Origin: Chamaecrista fasciculata
Taxonomy: Eukaryota > Streptophyta > Magnoliopsida > Fabales > Fabaceae
Reading direction: 5' to 3'
Assembly: GCA_003254925.1 (NCBI GenBank)
Contig: QANZ01013640.1
Span: forward strand, 1-64,000
Length of the DNA: 64,000 nt
Part shown: one piece after another, positions 47,699 through 59,397 of the stretch
How positions within the stretch are numbered: the stretch's first letter is position 1
Layout: the number at the start of each line of letters is the position of its first letter
Position numbers and translations under genes: made by a program
Notes under the pieces: model-generated
The model's input: the letters and a program-made list of their open reading frames with translations, nothing else
Told to the model about the DNA's origin: nothing
Databases searched by the model: none

Positions 47699-49908
47699 TG
47701 ATGGAGATTGTGCCCTAGGGCCAATCATTTTATATGTGTGGACATATTGTTTGATTAATTTATGGATGATAAATTATGTTGCTATCATATTATTATTATG
47801 TTTACTGTGATAACAATCCCTGATTAATTATGCGATAATTATTCTAAACTGCCCCTGGTCGATTGTTCACGTGGGAACGTGAATGAACTAAGACTAGCAT
47901 GACTTCGGTGTATAGAGATACACGCATATGATGCTTCACGAGAGTCATGGTGCAATTATGTAATAGGTTACAAGTTGCTGGACCGACCCGGAGAGTCCTG
48001 CATGGGTTTAGTCATGAGCTAGCCTCTCCTGTACACCTGTCACGATGCCCTTAGACCTGAGGTCTTGACTATTCCGGCGTTGTAGATGTCGAACTTTGGC
48101 CTAATCCAACGTTGCCCGTAACAGGGTAGCCATACAGGCTAAGTACGGGCTTGGTTGTTTACCGTGCTGAGGAATGTGGTTGACCAAGAAGGAATTTTGT
48201 CCCTCATTAAGTTGAGAGATATTTAACTGGGCCCCTCGATGAGTCTGTCCAAGGAATGTGTGGCCACACAAGGAAATGGGACTAACTCAAGGAATCGAGA
48301 AAGTTATGGTTTGGGTTAAGGATGACTTTCCCGTGCCTTATCCATGACCAAAATATCGTGTGACAATCGGGATTGAGACAAGGTGGTATTAAGGTTAAGT
48401 CGTTTATGTTGAAGCGATAACTCACGTGTTTTGGGTAGTCGTGATGGCTTGCTAGAGTCCGCTCTCGACTTGTGAGTCATAGAGATGGCTTGCTGCCAAC
48501 TTCACGTGAGGCCTGCTGGGTCACACACGAGCAGGATCAAGATACCATAATGGGACACGAATTAGGGTTTAATTCGTGGGTCACTTTAGTGACACAATTT
48601 AAGACATAGTTGAATGTCTGTGACATGAAGTCTTGTTTAAAATATTTACAATGGGACACCATAATGGGACACGAATTAGGGTTTAATTCGTGGGTCATTT
48701 TATTTACAATTGGTTCTTGTTTAAAATATTAGGGGATAATAAATTGGATAAGCCTCCTAAAAGTTAGGGGATTATTGATTTATTAAATTCTTTAATATTG
48801 GATAACAAGAGAAGAGGGTGGCGCCTCTTCTTGGTTTTAATTAATAAAATTATTTTGTTAATTTAAATCAAGATTTGATTTTGATTTCAAGATTCAAGTT
48901 TGAATTAAAGATATTAAGTTAATATTTTAATTCAATATTGTTAGGGAATTTGAATTCAAGATTCAAATTTGAATTAAAGATATTAGGGTAATATTTTAAT
49001 TCAATTTGTTAAGGAAATTAATAAGTTGGTTAGAACTTCCTAAGAGTTAGGGTTGTTATTTTAATTATTAAATTCCTATAAAATAGGTGGAGGAGGGCGC
49101 ATGGCTTAGATCCAATGAGCAAGATTTGATCTTGCATTTTGGATTCCAAGATTGCATTTTGAATTTCAAATTAAGATATTAATGTAATATTTTAATTAAG
49201 AATTCAAATCCTCTTGACCAATGGGGATTGGGCATTCAAGATTTAGTTTCAAGATTTGATCTTGAAATTTTGAATTTAAATTGCTTTTTAGTTTTGAATT
49301 ATAATATTAGTTTAATATCATAATTCAAGATTTTAGGAACCCCTATTTCTTTATTGCATTTCCCTAATTTCATGAGTTAGGGAATGTGATTCCCTAATGA
49401 AACTCTATAAATACACCCCCCCCCCCCCCCAAGTCAACTTACCCCTTTTAGTGAGACTAAAATTCGACTTACCCTAGTTTAGAGAGAGAAAGTCAACTTT
49501 CTCAAGAGAGAGAGAGAAAGTTTGACTTAAACCCTAAAACTTTGGGCTTGAGTGTGATCAAGAATTGTTCTTGATTTGTGCGCCACCTTTTCTTGGGGTT
49601 TCAAGAATTGTTCTTGAACATCAAAGATTCGTAGATTGGGTTCCCGTAATCTCTTGGGAAGAAGAGATTGGAGGCTAGCACCTGGGTGTCTGCCAAACTG
49701 TTCGTGTGGATCACCGGCAGAGGAAGGACACGCGTTGCTGTGGACTTCTCGGATTCGCAAGTTTCAAAGCCACCAATTGAAATTTAGGTATACATCTTCC
49801 CTTACTAGTATAAACGCAGTTAGTGGATCCTGGAAGGAAATTATAGGCTATGCGAAATTTTTATTTTTTACACTTTTTCCGCTGCGCTCTCTCTTTAATT
49901 TCCCAACA
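47699..49908 (+). mobile_element. Solo LTR, 2.2 kb
   Basis: It begins TGATGGAGATTGTGCCC and ends TTTCCCAACA (TG...CA), with a perfect 5-bp target duplication AGTTG at 47694–47698 and 49909–49913. A TATA-like CTATAAATAC lies at 49405–49413, just before a run of 15 C. That suggests a long U3 and plus-strand transcription. No gag-pol remains, so it most likely formed by recombination between the LTRs of a complete element. Confidence 0.85.
49404..49430 (+). promoter_or_regulatory. Putative LTR promoter TATA box and poly-C tract
   Basis: CTATAAATAC is followed at once by a C homopolymer. The homopolymer length is probably unstable or mis-sequenced. The TATA box fits a Pol II start about 30 bp downstream, in the R region of the solo LTR. 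Confidence 0.5.
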
Positions 49909-49998
49909 AGTTGTGCCCCCAATGTGAAACATTAGTTTCAATTATGCCCTCATTTTTTTTGTTCTGAATTGAATATGTGGTAAGATGACTGGATTTTT

Positions 49999-51862
49999 GG
50001 GTCTGTTTGGGAGCCGGTTAATTTTAATCCAATCTCATCCAAATGGATGGGATGAGATTATTTTTTAATTGGATGAGATGAGATGATGTATTGGTGTTTG
50101 GGTGATTTTAGTGATAATGATGTTAAATAGGATGTGAAATTATATAAAAGGGTATGTAATGATTGTGGTTGGTAGAAATAAGTTGATGGATTTTTGTAAT
50201 TTGTATAGGGGTAGAAATGGTAGGAAATAATGAGATGAGATGGAGATAATGAGATGAGATGAGATGATATTGAGAAGTGTGATATGGTATTGGAAATTGT
50301 GAGGATGAGAAAATTTTGGATTGAGGGTTAGGGGTCAATCCAAATCCAAGTGGATGAGATTATGGGCTAAAATGAAAATAATATTGGAATTATTTTTTGA
50401 CATACAATTTGGTCCATAAATTCGATCTGTTCCAATTAATCAATCTCTAACATGTGTAAATGATAACTCGGGCCTTGTAGAAAACCCCAATCATTAATAA
50501 TGGGGTCTATTTATGAAATTCAACGACAAAAAAATGACAAATAATAGTTTGAGGACCAAATAGCAAATTACAAAACAACACTAAATTGTAATAAAATGTG
50601 TGGTGAAAGGTTCATTTTGGTCCTAAATGTATGGCCTAATATTCATTTTGGTCCATTATTTTAAGAAATATTCAAATTGGTCCTAAATGTTAGCAAAATG
50701 ATTAATGGTGGACCAAAATGAACATTAGGGCAAACATTTAGGACCAAATTAACCCTTTAACCCTNNNNNNNNNNNNNNNNNNNNNNNNNNNNNNNNNNNN
50801 NNNNNNNNNNNNNNNNNNNNNNNNNNNNNNNNNNNNNNNNNNNNNNNNNNNNNNNNNNNNNNNNNNNNNNNNNNNNNNNNNNNNNNNNNNNNNNNNNNNN
50901 NNNNNNNNNNNNNNNNNNNNNNNNNNNNNNNNNNNNNNNNNNNNNNNNNNNNNNNNNNNNNNNNNNNNNNNNNNNNNNNNNNNNNNNNNNNNNNNNNNNN
51001 NNNNNNNNNNNNNNNNNNNNNNNNNNNNNNNNNNNNNNNNNNNNNNNNNNNNNNNNNNNNNNNNNNNNNNNNNNNNNNNNNNNNNNNNNNNNNNNNNNNN
51101 NNNNNNNNNNNNNNNNNNNNNNNNNNNNNNNNNNNNNNNNNNNNNNNNNNNNNNNNNNNNNNNNNNNNNNNNNNNNNNNNNNNNNNNNNNNNNNNNNNNN
51201 NNNNNNNNNNNNNNNNNNNNNNNNNNNNNNNNNNNNNNNNNNNNNNNNNNNNNNNNNNNNNNNNNNNNNNNNNNNNNNNNNNNNNNNNNNNNNNNNNNNN
51301 NNNNNNNNNNNNNNNNNNNNNNNNNNNNNNNNNNNNNNNNNNNNNNNNNNNNNNNNNNNNNNNNNNNNNNNNNNNNNNNNNNNNNNNNNNNNNNNNNNNN
51401 NNNNNNNNNNNNNNNNNNNNNNNNNNNNNNNNNNNNNNNNNNNNNNNNNNNNNNNNNNNNNNNNNNNNNNNNNNNNNNNNNNNNNNNNNNNNNNNNNNNN
51501 NNNNNNNNNNNNNNNNNNNNNNNNNNNNNNNNNNNNNNAAAAAAAATGATGAGAAATGATAGATGGAGAGAGAAAATTATAAGTGTAATAAATGAGGGTA
51601 TGTAAAATTACTATTTTGTCTAATTCTTTTTTTTATATTTGTATTAAAGTATAGGTAATTATAGGTGTATAAGTAGGGATAGATTAGTAATTGTAAGAGA
51701 AAATGAGATGATGTTGTGAATGAGATGATGATGTGGATGAGATGAGATGAGATGAGATGGAGGTTCCAAAAAACACCAAGTCATTACTGTTCATCCAATC
51801 GTAAGATGAGATGATGATTGAATGAGATGAGATCAGGATGATCCCTCTCCCAAAACAGGCCC
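49999..51862. mobile_element. GGGTCTGTTTGG-type DNA transposon, copy 2, with assembly gap
   Basis: The ends GGGTCTGTTTGGGAG and CCCAAAACAGGCCC are inverted. Its left part is the reverse complement of the right part of the 19499–21661 copy, and its right part that of the left. It is therefore inverted relative to copy 1. N fills 50765–51538, so the middle and true length are unknown. Confidence 0.75.
50765..51538. other. Assembly gap (774 N)
   Basis: It lies inside the second GGGTCTGTTTGG-type element. The repeat itself is probably why assembly failed. Nothing can be said of its content. Confidence 0.99.
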
Positions 51863-52245
51863 TAAAACATCCCTGATTTATTTTTTATCCACCATGACAT
51901 TTCATACGTGGATGTACATTCTCTAAACCAAAAAATTACTACCCTAAAATTTTTTTGACATCTTCATATTCATCTTCGCAAGCCTTATACCACGTAGGAA
52001 ATGTCATAGTGGATAAAAAATAAATCATGGATGTTTTATTTACTCAGTCATCTTGCCACATATTCAATTCAAAACAAAAAATTAACACACAAGTAAAAAA
52101 ATTGACACATCAACATTGAGTCAAAATTAGGGGCATAATTGAAACTAATGTTTCACATTGAGGGCACAACTGACATAAATAAAACGTTATGAACATAACT
52201 AAAAATCACCGCAAATATTAGGGACACGAAATGGTCTCTTGCCGA

Positions 52246-52534
52246 AAAATATATGAAAAAATGAATATGGTAGTAACAACTAACAACATGTATCTATGTC
52301 AATCTGTTAGTATGGGTAGGCTACTCTCTTTAATTTTGGTAGTTTTCAGCTTACCTGCCTCACTACTCTCTCTGTCTCTTCCTTCCTTTCAATAAATTCA
52401 TTTCCCTTCCTTTTCTTCTCTCTTCTTCATCCCAATCTCATGCTTCTATTTCAATCTCCTCCTTCTTCTTCTTCATTCTAGCCCTTATTTCTTCATTGCT
52501 TCCTCTTTCTCTTTCTTCATTCACTTCCATTTCC
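52246..52534 (+). promoter_or_regulatory. Upstream region and pyrimidine-rich leader of the second KCR gene
   Basis: The last 170 bp before the start codon are rich in CTTCTTCTCT, typical of plant 5' leaders. No clear TATA box was found. The border of the old MULE-type element lies only about 290 bp upstream of the ATG. Confidence 0.4.
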
Positions 52535-55528
52535 ATGGAGTGTTTGTACCATAAGCTCAAAACCCAGCCTTCTTGGGTCCTCCTCCTCTTCGCTTTCGGT
52601 TCCCTCTCTCTCCTCAGATTCTCCATCGCTTTTCTCAGATGGGTTTACGTCAATTTCCTCCGTCCTCCCAAAAACCTCAAGAAATACGGCTCCTGGGCTA
52701 TCGTCACCGGCGCCACCGACGGCATCGGTAAGGGTTTCGCCTTCCAGTTCGCTCGGAAAGGCCTTAATCTTATCCTCGTAGGTCGAAACCCTCAGAAATT
52801 GAAAGAAGTTTCCGATTCGATTCTCGCTAAGTTCGGCGGCAAGATCCAGATTAAGACCGTGGTGGTTGATTTCGCCGGCGATCTTAACGAGGGTATGGTT
52901 AGAGTTCGCGAAGCCATTGACGGATTGGATGTGGGGATACTAGTTAATAACGTCGGGATCTCGTATCCGTATGCTAGATACTTCCACGAAGTCGATGATG
53001 AACTATTGAGGAATCTGATTAAGGTGAATGTTGAGGGTACTACGAAGGTTACACACACTGTTCTTCCTGTAATGCTTAAGAGGAAGAAGGGAGCAATCGT
53101 TAATATTGGCTCTGGAGCTGCCATTGTTATTCCTTCAGATCCCCTTTACGCTGTATATGCTGCCACAAAATCGTAAGTGATTATTGTTTGTTTCCCTTAA
53201 CACAATTAGTATGTAGAAAATTTGTATCTGTGCTCATATTTGTATTTCACTTCCATGCACTGACTTCATATGTTTGTTTCTCAGTAAATTAGCAATTGAG
53301 CCTTTGAATTGTTGGGCTTGTTCAGTTTTTGGCTTTTGTGGATTAGTGAGTACAAATTTGATGCATGTTAGGTCTTTTGACATCTCTTGAGACTTGAAGG
53401 AAAGAGAAATTCACAACCAATTTGGTATTTTCAAATTTTATAAACTTATATCAGGCTATTTATATTTCTACTATGAAGTTCATCAATAAATGTAAAAGCA
53501 CATGGGAAAAGCTCTTTTGCATACCAATAATAGAAGATATTGAATATAAATGAATCCTGCCATTAGGAGAATCTTATGGCAAAATTATAAAGAATTTGTA
53601 AAAGGTTTTTTTTTTCGAATACATGCACTCACTAATTTCTTGGATGACATGTTGTTTTCTGGGCTATAACGAGCTGTTCTGATCTTTTTTTCAGGTACAT
53701 TGATCAATTTTCGAGATGTCTCTACGTTGAGTACAAGAAGAGTGGGATTGATGTGCAGTGTCAGGTATTGTTTTCTTGTTTATGGTCGTGCTTCTTACTT
53801 TTGAACCCAATATGTTTTTTACCTCCGCCTTGTTCAATTTTTGGCCAATTCATATTAGTTATTGTTCTATATTACTGTGATTCATTGAATTACAATCAAG
53901 AAGAAAATGGTCAAGTGAATTTTGTTTGAAACTGCTCTTGTCCTAGCTGATGTATAAGTCCATTGAAAATTTGTAAAGATAAAAAAGCATAGCTTGAGGT
54001 TTTCCATCAAACTGTGTATTACTTGATTTGGTTATTAGGATATTTAGTAGATCACCAATTTAAACTTTTCTTTCCCTGTTTTCATACTTTCAAAATGCCA
54101 AGACAAAAGCATACTTTGTTTATTCCTGACTCCTCAACCTATGGATTATGTGCTTTTCTAGGTTGGCATTATTGTTAGGATTTGCAATGTGGTTGTTACG
54201 TTTCATTTATTGCTTCTTTCAAGCCAATGGGCATGCCTTTTGATGTGCATAAATATTCTGTATTTTTATAAAAGGAAAATTTATTATTTGCTTTCTACTA
54301 TATGGCCACCGATAAAACAAAAAGGGAAAAGTACCCTCTTAATTTTTAGAGTTGGAGCAACTACAGCTGTGAAGTTTGCAACAAGTAGATGATTGAATAT
54401 ATTATTCATTTGTTTAATAATTGATCACTCTAATCATGATTAGAGGATTTTAGCTGATGTTTGTGTGTGAGCCTATGAGGGAGAGAAATTTTTGACTGGA
54501 CAGAAGCAATTGTTAAAGCTTTTTGGAATATTATTAGTTCTTTAATAGTTTCTTCATGAGTTCATGATGATCAAAAGGGGTTAAAATTTAGATGAGCATG
54601 CCATGTGAATAGGACCGTTATTTGTGACTTATAGATGAGTGCATCCTGCAAGCAATAGAAGTCTTCTAGCTTCAGTCATTACTGAGAGTTGGAAACATGT
54701 GAAGTGAATGATTCTTCTTTCAGTATAATGAGTCTATAAAAGAAATATGAATTTGCCTAACGTGTCTACATATATATCCATAACTGAATTGGTCAACCTA
54801 ACTTATGGTATGTCTACATGAAACATCTTTCCATTTTGAATTATTTAGGTGCACATGCTTTTATATCCTGGGATGCCTTTGATTGAATCCTTCTACAGTT
54901 GTTCTCTGTCCTTTAGAAAATACGATGTTTGAACTTCTAAAATTCAACTCTATACATCATTTACCAACGGGATTAGGTCAATAGAAGGGATTAGTCTTAC
55001 ATAAAATGGTGAATCTTTGTTCAAATTTCCGCTTGGGGAGATGCTTTTGTGTAGTCCCTGATGGTGTTTCCAACCAAATTATCTCCGCTGGAAGATAGTT
55101 TTGGGAAAAAAAAATGCAACTCTATATACTGATTGGTAGCAAATAAGCAACAACATATTGTTGGTTGTACTAAAAAAACAAACATATTGTTGGGACTGCA
55201 GAGTATCCATTATATGTGTAGAATCCGCTATGATATTTTGCATTTTTCATGGAGATTTTGTTGATCAATGCAGGTTCCGCTCTACGTGGCGACGAAGATG
55301 GCATCAATAAGGAGATCTTCATTCTTTGTTCCATCAACAGATGGATATGCAAAAGCAGGTGTGAGGTGGATAGGGTATGATCCTCGTTGCACGCCATACT
55401 GGCCTCATTCTCTTCTCTGGGCTTTGGCATCCATAATACCTGACTTCATTATTGATACATGGCGCCTTGGTTTTTGCCTTGGTATTCGAAAGAGAGGACA
55501 ACTCAAAGACTCAAAGAAGACAGAATGA
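52535..55528 (+). CDS. KCR1: Very-long-chain 3-oxoacyl-CoA reductase (KCR1-like)
   Basis: Three exons, 52535–53172, 53695–53764 and 55274–55528, give 320 residues. The start is the ATG in TTCCATGGAG, since the open frame upstream has no ATG. It has an N-terminal membrane segment (about residues 12–45), the cofactor loop TGATDGIG at 58–65, NNVG at 138–141, S193, and Y208-x3-K212, all as expected for the ER ketoacyl-CoA reductase of the fatty-acid elongase complex. The protein ends KKTE, a C-terminal dilysine (KKxx) ER-retrieval signal. It lacks the extra intron of the paralogue at 22960, while the two remaining introns fall at the same codons and phases. Length and signal fit the housekeeping KCR1 type. 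The symbol rests on family resemblance and not on a search. Confidence 0.85.
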
Positions 55529-55884
55529 AAATGATAATATTAGAAGGTTCTCCTTTATGTTTCTTAGGCATTATGGTAGAACACTATTTATTCAATTACA
55601 ATGCTTAATAGATACTTAATTCATGTATGGTTTATGACTTGTGATTTTCATCTTACTCTTGGTTGGTAGCAATTAATGGCTTAGCTTTTTTCTTTTTCTG
55701 TTTTTTACCCAAAACATTCGGGCCTAGCTTGTTGTTCTTTGTTTCAATCTTATAGCATCCTTAGATTCGGTTTAGAATCATAGAAGGTAATGGAAAATAG
55801 ATGAAATGGAATGGAACATGATGGAAAGGGTACTTTTCTTGAACCTTTGAGAAAGAAAGGGAATGAAAATGAGGATTTTTTTTA

Positions 55885-57028
55885 GGGAACAACTTACATA
55901 CTGTTACTTACCTCTTTGCTATCCAGTTCCCATTTAAAGAATGACATGTGTTTTATTAATCCACCTCATCAACTCTTATTTAACAGTTGATTGACGGAGT
56001 TAACATTTTATTTTTAACCAAAGAGATAACTCTTTTTTTAACTGATGTGTTCCTCCTCTCCTGCATCTTCTCTCTTGTTTTTTTCCTTTTCAAGTTTTCT
56101 TCCTCTTCTCCTAACCCTATAGCAAAACCAGCGGAAGAAGCAAAACGGCCATGGCGGATTCAACTTTGGATCAAAACGAAATACAAGCTAAAGTAACAAA
56201 GGATCATGAGGAATTAGAATGATCTATGTTCCAATTGTCTCTTTCCCTCAATCCTGAAAACCCCAATTCCCTCCTCGACTCGCAGTCGCATTCTGACATC
56301 GCCGGCCGGTGTCCCGGCGTTAACGACAAACTATGCTTCTTCCTTATCTGTGCTCTAATGGGCCTAAGCGACGAGTTCTCCTCCATCACATAAGCAAACA
56401 ACCCCATTGAGAAACACCCCGCCTCCGCATTGTCGTCATCGCCGCCACACTTCCCACTCCTGAACTTCCCTTGCTTCACTGTTGCCACCTTGCCCGACCC
56501 GGATCACGATCTGGATTCCTTGTCGCCGCCGCCAGCGAAGACCCAAGATCGGTGGAGCCTTGCTTGAAGTAATACGAACGCCCGAGGAATTTAGTGACTA
56601 GCGAAATGCAAAAGAGATCAGTGAGTTAGGTTGTGCTAAATAAAGCTAGCTACTACTCAAGTTATACACATCCCCATACAGATGACTATTGATACAAGAA
56701 ACTGTTATGACAATCTTAATATGTCAAGGTTTCACAACTTCCCCATATAGATGACTATCCTCTTCTTTTCCTACTAGGTCCTATCTTACTTATAAGCTTC
56801 ATTTTCTTTATTCATAGTTTTCTATTGGGTTGAGAGAAGAGGAAGAACAACTGAAAAGAAAAAGAAGAAACAAAGAACATAAAGAATGAGATGAAACGTT
56901 TAGTAGAGTTAACTCTGTTAATAAACAGTGTTAAACAATAATGGATGAGGTGGATTAATAAACCAAATGTCATGTTTTTAGTGGAACCGGATGGCAAAGA
57001 CCTATAAAACTGTATTTAAGTTTCCCCC
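55885..57028. mobile_element. Pack-MULE-like element downstream of KCR
   Basis: The ends GGGAACAACTTACATACTG and (reverse complement) GGGGGAAACTTAAATACAG are inverted for about 100–140 bp and share TTATTAATCCACCTCATC. The flanking TTTTTTTTA (55876–55884, 57029–57037) is a 9-bp duplication, though its simple sequence weakens it. The core (56110–56580) is GC-rich and coding-like. It begins around an ATG at 56151 (MADSTLDQNEIQAK...) and is broken by stops. This is a probable captured gene fragment that I could not identify. Confidence 0.75.
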
Positions 57029-57039
57029 TTTTTTTTATC

Positions 57040-57948
57040 CTTTCCTCCTCATGATATTTGTTTTTGTTTACCTTTAAATTGGAAAAAAAAAAGCAAGAGA
57101 TAATCAATTCTAATTATAAAGAGGAATATACGTTTAAATTCATTTTCTTTTAAATTTTGTATGAAATTCGTGCATTTTCTTTATTTTGTAATTCATTAGT
57201 TTTTATTTTCATTTGCTAATATTATATTCTAGTATATTACTTTATACTTTTTTTTAGATAATATAAATCTTTTTTTATGGAATAATATAAATTTATTTTT
57301 GACTACGTAAGTTTGTATAACTATATATTTTATTTTTGGCATAAATTATGCAGTTTGAAATACTAAAATGGCACATAATTTATCATTTCAATAAAAAAGA
57401 AATAACACATTGCTCAAATTTCAATAATAGAAGCTACACATATACTTTCAAATTACAAATTTTTTTAAAAAAATTAAAAATTAAATAAAACATGGTAAAA
57501 TAAAGGGATAATTCATAATTCAACCTCTTTAATTTTTTTTTCACAAAATCATATAAAATTTCTTATATGTATATTTTATAGCTTTATTTAAAGTCTAATG
57601 CTCAAATTGGTCTTATATCTTTTTCTTAAAGTTTATTTTGATTCTTTATCTTTTAGAATATTCAAATTATTTTATATATTTCTATAGTGATTCACTTTGG
57701 TCCTAAACTACTAAATATGGTCATATATCTTGTTTCAATTTCGAATATGATGAGTCCATGAGTTATAAGTTGCTTTTGATAAGTACTTCTTTATTTAGTT
57801 GAAACGGTTAACAAACAAAGTCATATTGAGTTCAAAAAGTAGCTCACTCATTTCACTATCACATAAGTGAAGTTGGTCATATATTTCTCATTTCAAGTTC
57901 AAATGTGACGAGTTTAAAATTATGTGTTATTCTTGACGAATTTTTTTC
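57040..57948. other. Intergenic DNA with a partial dispersed repeat
   Basis: 57650–57945 belongs to the dispersed foldback family (CAAATGTGACGAGTTTAAAA, ACAAACAAAGTCATATTGAG). The remainder is AT-rich without features. Confidence 0.4.
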
Positions 57949-58410
57949 GAGCAAACTATCAAATTAGTCCCCAGATTTTTGCTTGGTTACAGATAAGCCC
58001 CTGGATTTAGATAATAGACGAATAAGTCCCCGAATTTATCGACTGTTACACAAATTGGTCCCTCGGTTAACCTGACGTTACAAAAAACGTGATGTGGCAC
58101 GTTAAGTGCCACGTCAGCACGGGTTAAACTCAAAAATAAAAACAAAAAAAAAAAGAAATGCCAACTAGGTAAATGTCGCCACATCAGCATTATTACTAGA
58201 AAAAAAGAAAATTCGTGTTTGGACAAATTGGTCCCTGGCTTCAATTTTTATCCCATTATTTTCAATTCCCCCTATTTTTCATCATCTTCATTCATTTTAG
58301 TACCAAATCCTCAAAATAAAATTGTTAAGTGTCCCAAAACTCTTCCAAACATTTCAATTTAGTCCTCAAAAGTATTAAAAACCCTAAACCCTAAACCCTG
58401 TTATGAGATA
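57949..58410. repeat. Truncated relative of the 27842 foldback element
   Basis: It starts GAGCAAACTATCAAATTAG, then carries the inner arm phrases of the intronic element (CATCTTCATTCATTTTAG, CCAAACATTTCAATTTAG, AACCCTAAACCCTAAACCC). Only one arm is present and no right end was found. Confidence 0.6.
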
Positions 58411-58479
58411 AAAATTGAATTCAAAATACTTTGAAACAAATATAGGACAAATTTTTGTTTCGCCCCCCTTTTTATTTTT

Positions 58480-59397
58480 GGTCAAAGTCCTGTTTTGATC
58501 CCTCAGTTATGCTCAGTGTTTCAAATTGGCCCCCCAATTATTTTTCGTTCTATATTGGTCCCAGTTATCGGATCTCACTCATATCCATCTCTATTGGAAA
58601 CTGAGGTATCCCGAACAGACCGTGCCGTTTGCTTATTCCGGCAGCTGCTACTCCTGACCCGAACCGGTCCGATCGAGTCGTGTTCAGTTTGCGGGAAGAA
58701 TCTGATGTTAATAAGAAGGGATTGGGATTAGGATTGGAATTGGTTTTCGTTGTGACCATGAGTTTGCCGCAGAAAACGATGTCATTTTCAAGGGTGCAGG
58801 ATGTAGTGGTTGTTTGGAACTCGAAGTCGGAGTGATCGGCGTCCATTATTGGCCGCCCAATTGCATACTTTTGTTCGCATTGTTTACTGCCGACTCTTTG
58901 CAAATCTTTCATCACTTTCCCACTATTCAAGAGCGACGACGACGGTTACGCTTCTGGCAACCCCATGTCGAAATCAAAATCAGAACCAGTTTGCGGTTAT
59001 AGATTTTGTGTTGGCGGCGCCGAAAAAATCGCTGGTGACTTGTAGTGTGGAGGGAGAGGATGTTTCTTCTTCTTCGTTGGATATTAGTGAGTGGGGGGCT
59101 TCTGAGAGAGAGAGAGATATTTTTTTTGGTGTGAAATAAACTAAAACCTAAAATTATTTTTTATTTTTTACATTTTGGTCCTATTATAGAGAAAAAGGTC
59201 CTTGATGTAAAAATTTAAATTTTTAGAAGTTAAAAATTAATTTTGTCTTTTTTTTTAAGAGAAAAATGGATGGAAACGGTCAGAGAGATCAACTTTGCCA
59301 AGTTTTGCATAACTGGGACCAATATGGAACGAAAAATAAATGGGGGACCAATTTAGAACACTGAGTATAATTGGGGGACCAAAATAGGAGCTTGGCC
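58480..59397. mobile_element. Pack-MULE-like element upstream of the CIP4-like gene
   Basis: The ends GGTCAAAGTCCTGTTTTG and (reverse complement) GGCCAAGCTCCTATTTTG pair over about 88 bp. A perfect 9-bp duplication TTTATTTTT lies at 58471–58479 and 59398–59406. The core holds coding-like DNA: a 121-codon minus-strand frame (58565–58930) with MDADHSDFEFQ and runs of N-P, and a plus-strand frame at 58810–59139. These look like one or more captured host exons. The element ends 188 bp before the next gene's start codon. Confidence 0.85.
58565..58930 (-). pseudogene. Captured gene fragment in the Pack-MULE
   Basis: A 121-codon frame on the minus strand has the acidic/aromatic motif HSDFEFQTTTT followed by an FCGKL segment. 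This recalls plant proteins of the DUF1645 or membrane-associated kinase regulator type, which carry DFEF and an F-x-G-K-I/L motif. The last residues run into the terminal repeat, so it is a fragment. Family assignment is tentative. Confidence 0.35.

Larger units (their letters stand above)
47619..52245. mobile_element. Old MULE-type foldback element split by two later insertions
   Basis: The left end GGCAAAAGACCATTTCATGCC and the right end (reverse complement) GGCAAGAGACCATTTCGTGTC are inverted. The inner phrase GTGCCCCCAATGTGAAACATT (49914–49935) pairs with AATGTTTCACATTGAGGGCAC near 52150. Its interior is interrupted by a solo LTR (47699–49908) and by a GGGTCTGTTTGG-type element (49999–51862). 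Flanks GAAAATGTA and GAAAAATAT match only in part. Confidence 0.6.

Noticed and set aside
49527..49935. Frames at 49.5–49.9 kb as a gene
   Set aside because: They lie in the R/U5 part of the solo LTR and have no recognisable domain.
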